Positions 60,975 through 64,000 of a stretch of 64,000 nt of DNA are shown piece by piece (the stretch's first letter is position 1; the number at the start of each line of letters is the position of its first letter). The notes beneath the pieces are model-generated. The model saw only the letters and a program-made list of their open reading frames with translations. It did not search any database and was not told where the DNA came from. Source of the DNA: Polyodon spathula (Eukaryota; Chordata; Actinopteri; Acipenseriformes; Polyodontidae); assembly GCF_017654505.1 (NCBI RefSeq), contig NC_054536.1, forward strand, positions 13,328,794-13,392,793, given 5' to 3'. A program made the position numbers and the translations under genes.

Positions 60975-61479
60975 TGTGGCAAAGCGTGGGTCCTGCACAT
61001 GGGGAAATATTTAGTTTATTGTATATTTTTGTGTTAATTGTTAACATAATTGATTTGATTCATTGTTTAGCTGCTGTGGCGCTCCACCAGGGACGATTAC
61101 CTGTCTGCATGGAGCAGCAGCTGAAAGCAATCAGCTGTTCCAGCAGGCAGGTGGGCGTGTCTCAGTGGAGTGTCAGTATAAAACCATGGCGATCTCTGTG
61201 ATCGGGGCTGCTGCAAGGCCTGCCATTTTCACGGCACCTTTTGATTTATAATTTGTTGTACTGTGTTTTATTTTGTACAGCTTGATGCACTAGTCCTCTG
61301 TGCGTTACCATCGCTGGTAACGTCACACGACCACCTTTATTTTACTCTCATTTGTTATTTGTTTGTGAATAAAACCTGCGCACCTGTGCCGGCGTTTTCA
61401 ACATCAACACCTCGTCTGTCTCTCTGTGTACTTGAACAGCGGCTACCCACACGCATGACACGAAGAAGACCCTGTCACA
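60975..61479 (+). mobile_element. solo LTR in the cadherin intron
   Basis: A 505-bp element from TGTGGCAAAGCGTGGG to AGACCCTGTCACA has a perfect duplication, GTGAT, at 60970-60974 and 61480-61484. It contains a TATA-like box (CAGTATAAAACC, about 61173), a polyadenylation-type AATAAAAC (about 61369) and TAACGTCACACG. Its orientation is opposite to the cadherin gene, so its polyadenylation signal should not cut the host transcript. The ends resemble family 1. Confidence 0.9.
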
Positions 61480-61636
61480 GTGATCTACAAACATGTCACA
61501 CTCAACATTCATTGTGTTAGGTCAGCTACTGTATAGAGTAGCTGATTCAGAAGCTTTAAGCATCATGTACTTTCTTTAGTATAGTATATGTGAATTAACT
61601 TAATAAATGTACACAGCATGATCCTTCAAAGCTTAC

Positions 61637-61888
61637 CAAGTAGAATGATGATACAAAGTAGAATGGCAATAAGGGCTCCTGTGCTTAATCCAGCAGAGGA
61701 CAGGAATGGTTCTGCATGGCAAGTTCTCACTTTCCCATCTCTCCCACAGGCACACACTCTGAGTGTAAGGGTACTAGTACTGCTATGGGAGGGGCTGCCT
61801 CCATCAGAGATCACAATTGGTAGGTAATACACTTCCTGGGTTACCCGACTGAATCTTCGTCTTCTTGCCAAAATACTGGCTGTGTTAT
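61637..61888 (-). CDS. type II classical cadherin, penultimate coding exon
   Basis: This exon is exactly 252 bp, the usual size of this exon in classical cadherins. It encodes the end of the fifth extracellular repeat and the start of the membrane helix. Reading from the split codon: NTASILARRRRFSRVTQEVY, YLPIVISDGGSPSHSSTSTL, TLRVCACGRDGKVRTC. The paired cysteines are typical of the membrane-proximal region. AEPFLSSAGLSTG then leads into the helix ALIAILLCIIILL. The donor GTAAGC follows the first base of a codon, and the next exon (57562) supplies the other two, making Ala. The acceptor is TTTAG at 61889, preceded by a long (CT)n run. The sequence is intact. Upstream exons are not in the window, so this is a partial gene. 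The cdh7/cdh20 branch is my best guess. Confidence 0.93.
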
Positions 61889-61890
61889 CT

Positions 61891-61949
<59 letters not shown>
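61891..61949. repeat. (GA)n microsatellite serving as the pyrimidine tract of a splice site
   Basis: About 29 GA units. On the gene (minus) strand this is (CT)n directly before TTTAG and the cadherin exon. Confidence 0.9.
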
Positions 61950-61952
<3 letters not shown>

Positions 61953-63559
61953 TTCAGCTTTAAGGCAAATTAATTGCTTAATATTGTTATCCAAATGCTT
62001 TTACATAATTTAAACTCTTTTTGTCGGCAGGTATTGAATGAAACCAAACCAATCTATTAACTAATGTGCTAATTTCAGAATCTGAAAAACTGCATTTTTC
62101 CTGTTTTCAATGGAGTACTAATCAATGGCAATTAAATTCTGCATTGAGCAATTTAAAAGCTGTTTTATTGCCGTTCTGTTGTATCGATGTCATAAAGTGA
62201 CAATGTATCTCACAAAACTAGCAAATGTAATCATCATGTACGTGATCTTTCCTCAAATCTAACTTAGAGCTACCACTGGGCAACTGGGAAATGTATTTAT
62301 TTTTCAAGTTTAATCACATTACATCTTGTCCAAGACTAAAATCTCACAATACACTACAGAGATGACCCATTGGTAGGGAAACAAGCAATATGGAATCAAA
62401 ATGATTTTATATCAAAAGGATAAAACAAAGGTAAAACAAATAATCATATATAAAATAAGTGATTTTAATTAGTTTGATCATGACAGGTTAAACTTCTTCG
62501 AGGGTCATTACTTGTAAATTACACCTCTAATTGACATAGCCTTAATATAAGGCTCATATAAGCCTATAATTTCACTGCATGTATACATCCAGAGCTGTAC
62601 TATAAGCTTTATTAACCTACAGTCACTCAACATACAATCCTATTGCCTCCTTTCATTGAATAGGAATCTAAACTGATTTACGGTTTTTAGTTGAGCTACT
62701 CATTTGTATGCAGCATCACTACTTCGTTCAGAAACGGAATCACACTTGCCTTTAAGAACAGAACTATTCTAAAAGTACTTTGCTGTGGGTATTTTTCATT
62801 GTTTCTATAGGTCAGAGGTAACTATTTGGTATATTAAATATGCAAATTAAAGTTCAGAGTTATGCATTAAGGAAAAATATTCATTCATTTCAGACACACA
62901 TTACTATCCTAAGCTTTGACCACCAATCTGAGATTGAAAATGATTGCAGCCACAGGGGCGAAGCTAATGTAAATAAAATTATTCTAAGATGTTTGAATGT
63001 CCTTATCCAACTGGTAAAAATATTTGAGGGGCAATTTAAGCTGACAGGCAGTACATCCTGAGATGATTTACTGTATAAATGTAGCGTGTCACTTCCTTTT
63101 GCCTCTGTGTACTTAGGTGGTATCAAAGATATTAATAGGCAGATATTCAAAATGTTGCAAGTTAAGTATTATGTCTGCATGGCATTTTATGAAGTACCAG
63201 CCTTTATTATATAATAGAAATAACTTATAGGCCATAATGTAGTGTAGAAGCAGAAGTTGCCAGTGCTCGATACCTGAAGATTAAACATGTTTTTGCGTAC
63301 TGTAGATTTTCTTAGTGCATAGCTGAATTTGAATTGATCCTAATTGTGAAGACTACGAAGTAGAACCATATTTATCAATAAAAAAGTTACAATACTAATA
63401 GATAATAATAGTGTGATGGGTAAATTCCAGGGTAAATTGAGAAATGGAAAAGAGTCTGGTGTTTCCCCTATGTATAGATGCTACAAGTAATATATTCTGG
63501 AACTATGCCTACATGTAGATTTAAATGTGTACACAATCTAACAGACTTCAATAAAGCAA
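61950..63559 (-). other. cadherin intron upstream of the 252-bp exon
   Basis: No further cadherin exon was found by eye on the minus strand here. The next upstream exon, expected to be about 120 bp, should lie beyond the window or escaped detection. Confidence 0.5.
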
Positions 63560-63561
63560 TA

Positions 63562-64000
63562 CAGTGCACTATGTTTATAAGAATTGCTGATTTAAGAATC
63601 AACTGCATATAGTGATCAAAATCACTGGGACAAAATCAATCCTATACTAACCAATATAAAAGAATCTGCTTGTAGAATCAAGCAATCCGCTTATAAGAAT
63701 CATTTTGGGGCAAACTGACTAAATGTAATATGGTACTTGATCAAGTGCAATGATGTGTATAGCCAATAAAGCTGTTTTTGAATTTTAATTTGATCACATG
63801 TTGCGTGATTAGGCACTTACACAGCATATATCTGTGTGAGTTGACATGGCAGGAAAAAGAAAGACGCTTTCTGCGGGTGAAAAATGGCATCTGCCATTTC
63901 TGAGTAGATCGAAAATGAGACGTGACTTTGCTGAAGAAGACATTTGGAATGCAGATAAAAGTGGAATTTACTTTTGAGCCCTGCCCGATGGCACTCTCAC
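63562..64000 (+). mobile_element. internally deleted Tigger/pogo-like element, left part
   Basis: It starts CAGTGCACTATGTTTATAAG after TA (63560-63561), with sub-terminal repeats of TATAAGAATC. At 63848 a frame opens as MAGKRKTLSAGEKWHLPFLS, the N-terminal style of Tigger transposases. After only about 30 residues it passes to IWNADKSGIYF, a stop, then ALPDGTL, which matches the first catalytic Asp region ('NADETGLFYR-LP--TL'). About 150 residues of the DNA-binding part are therefore missing. It continues past the window end. Confidence 0.65.

Larger units (their letters stand above)
57563..61636 (-). other. cadherin intron (last)
   Basis: The intron is 4,074 bp, with GTAAGC donor at 61636-61631 and TTTTGTAG acceptor at 57563. 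It interrupts a codon after its first base, in the membrane helix, which is the normal place in classical cadherins. It holds a long (TA)n tract (60152-60225) and a solo LTR (60975-61479). A weak hAT-like phrase (GTAATGTATTACTTGTTAC, 58318) was noted. No other gene is visible. Confidence 0.85.

Noticed and set aside
62840..63150. Overlapping frames that might be an upstream cadherin exon
   Set aside because: The translations lack the DxD, DxNDNxP and other calcium-binding motifs of cadherin repeats, and no suitable splice pair is present.

Overview
This is vertebrate genomic DNA, most likely from a ray-finned fish. Two exons of a classical cadherin keep vertebrate splice sites. The background is AT-rich, with long (TA)n and (GA)n microsatellites and Tc1/mariner elements of the type common in fish and lampreys. 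The long gene-poor spacing and the style of some repeats would fit a sturgeon or paddlefish, but that is an inference. No complete gene, tRNA, rRNA or CRISPR array is visible. Nearly every long open frame is a transposon remnant or a shadow of a simple repeat. || Layout. 0.3-1.0 kb: a decayed two-exon fragment resembling DUF4806-type proteins. 1.08-8.6 kb: three solo LTRs (two with the same U3 box), a piggyBac-type MITE with TTAA ends, and a broken Tc1 transposase between (TA)n tracts. 8.7-14.6 kb: mostly unassigned AT-rich DNA. 14.66-18.20 kb: the most unusual locus, a GC-rich compact LTR retroelement in an inverted arrangement. It has a tRNA-Leu-type primer binding site, a polypurine tract and one frame coding a two-zinc-knuckle Gag-like protein, followed by about 1.5 kb of 36-bp repeats. 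No pol is present, and the whole unit is flanked by the 5-bp duplication GTTGC. 18.2-38.7 kb: further remnants. These are two Tc1 copies sharing one internal inversion, an hAT/BED fragment, an L2-type reverse transcriptase scrap, a Tigger-like transposase fragment, a member of an unnamed multicopy ORF family, a solo LTR with TTTAT duplications and other LTR fragments. 41.26-44.12 kb: a decayed DIRS-type retrotransposon with gag-like, reverse transcriptase and RNase H segments. 44.6-53.6 kb: MITEs, two tRNA-type SINEs and a 30-bp minisatellite. || 57.07-61.89 kb, minus strand: the last two coding exons of a type II classical cadherin (cdh7/cdh20-like by memory of the family). They encode the end of the ectodomain, the transmembrane helix and the catenin-binding tail. 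The splice phases match exactly across a 4.07-kb intron that contains a solo LTR with a perfect GTGAT duplication. The acceptor of the upstream exon uses a (CT)n microsatellite as its pyrimidine tract. The rest of the cadherin gene should lie beyond 64 kb. The window closes in an internally deleted Tigger-like element. The cadherin is the only host gene recognised with confidence.
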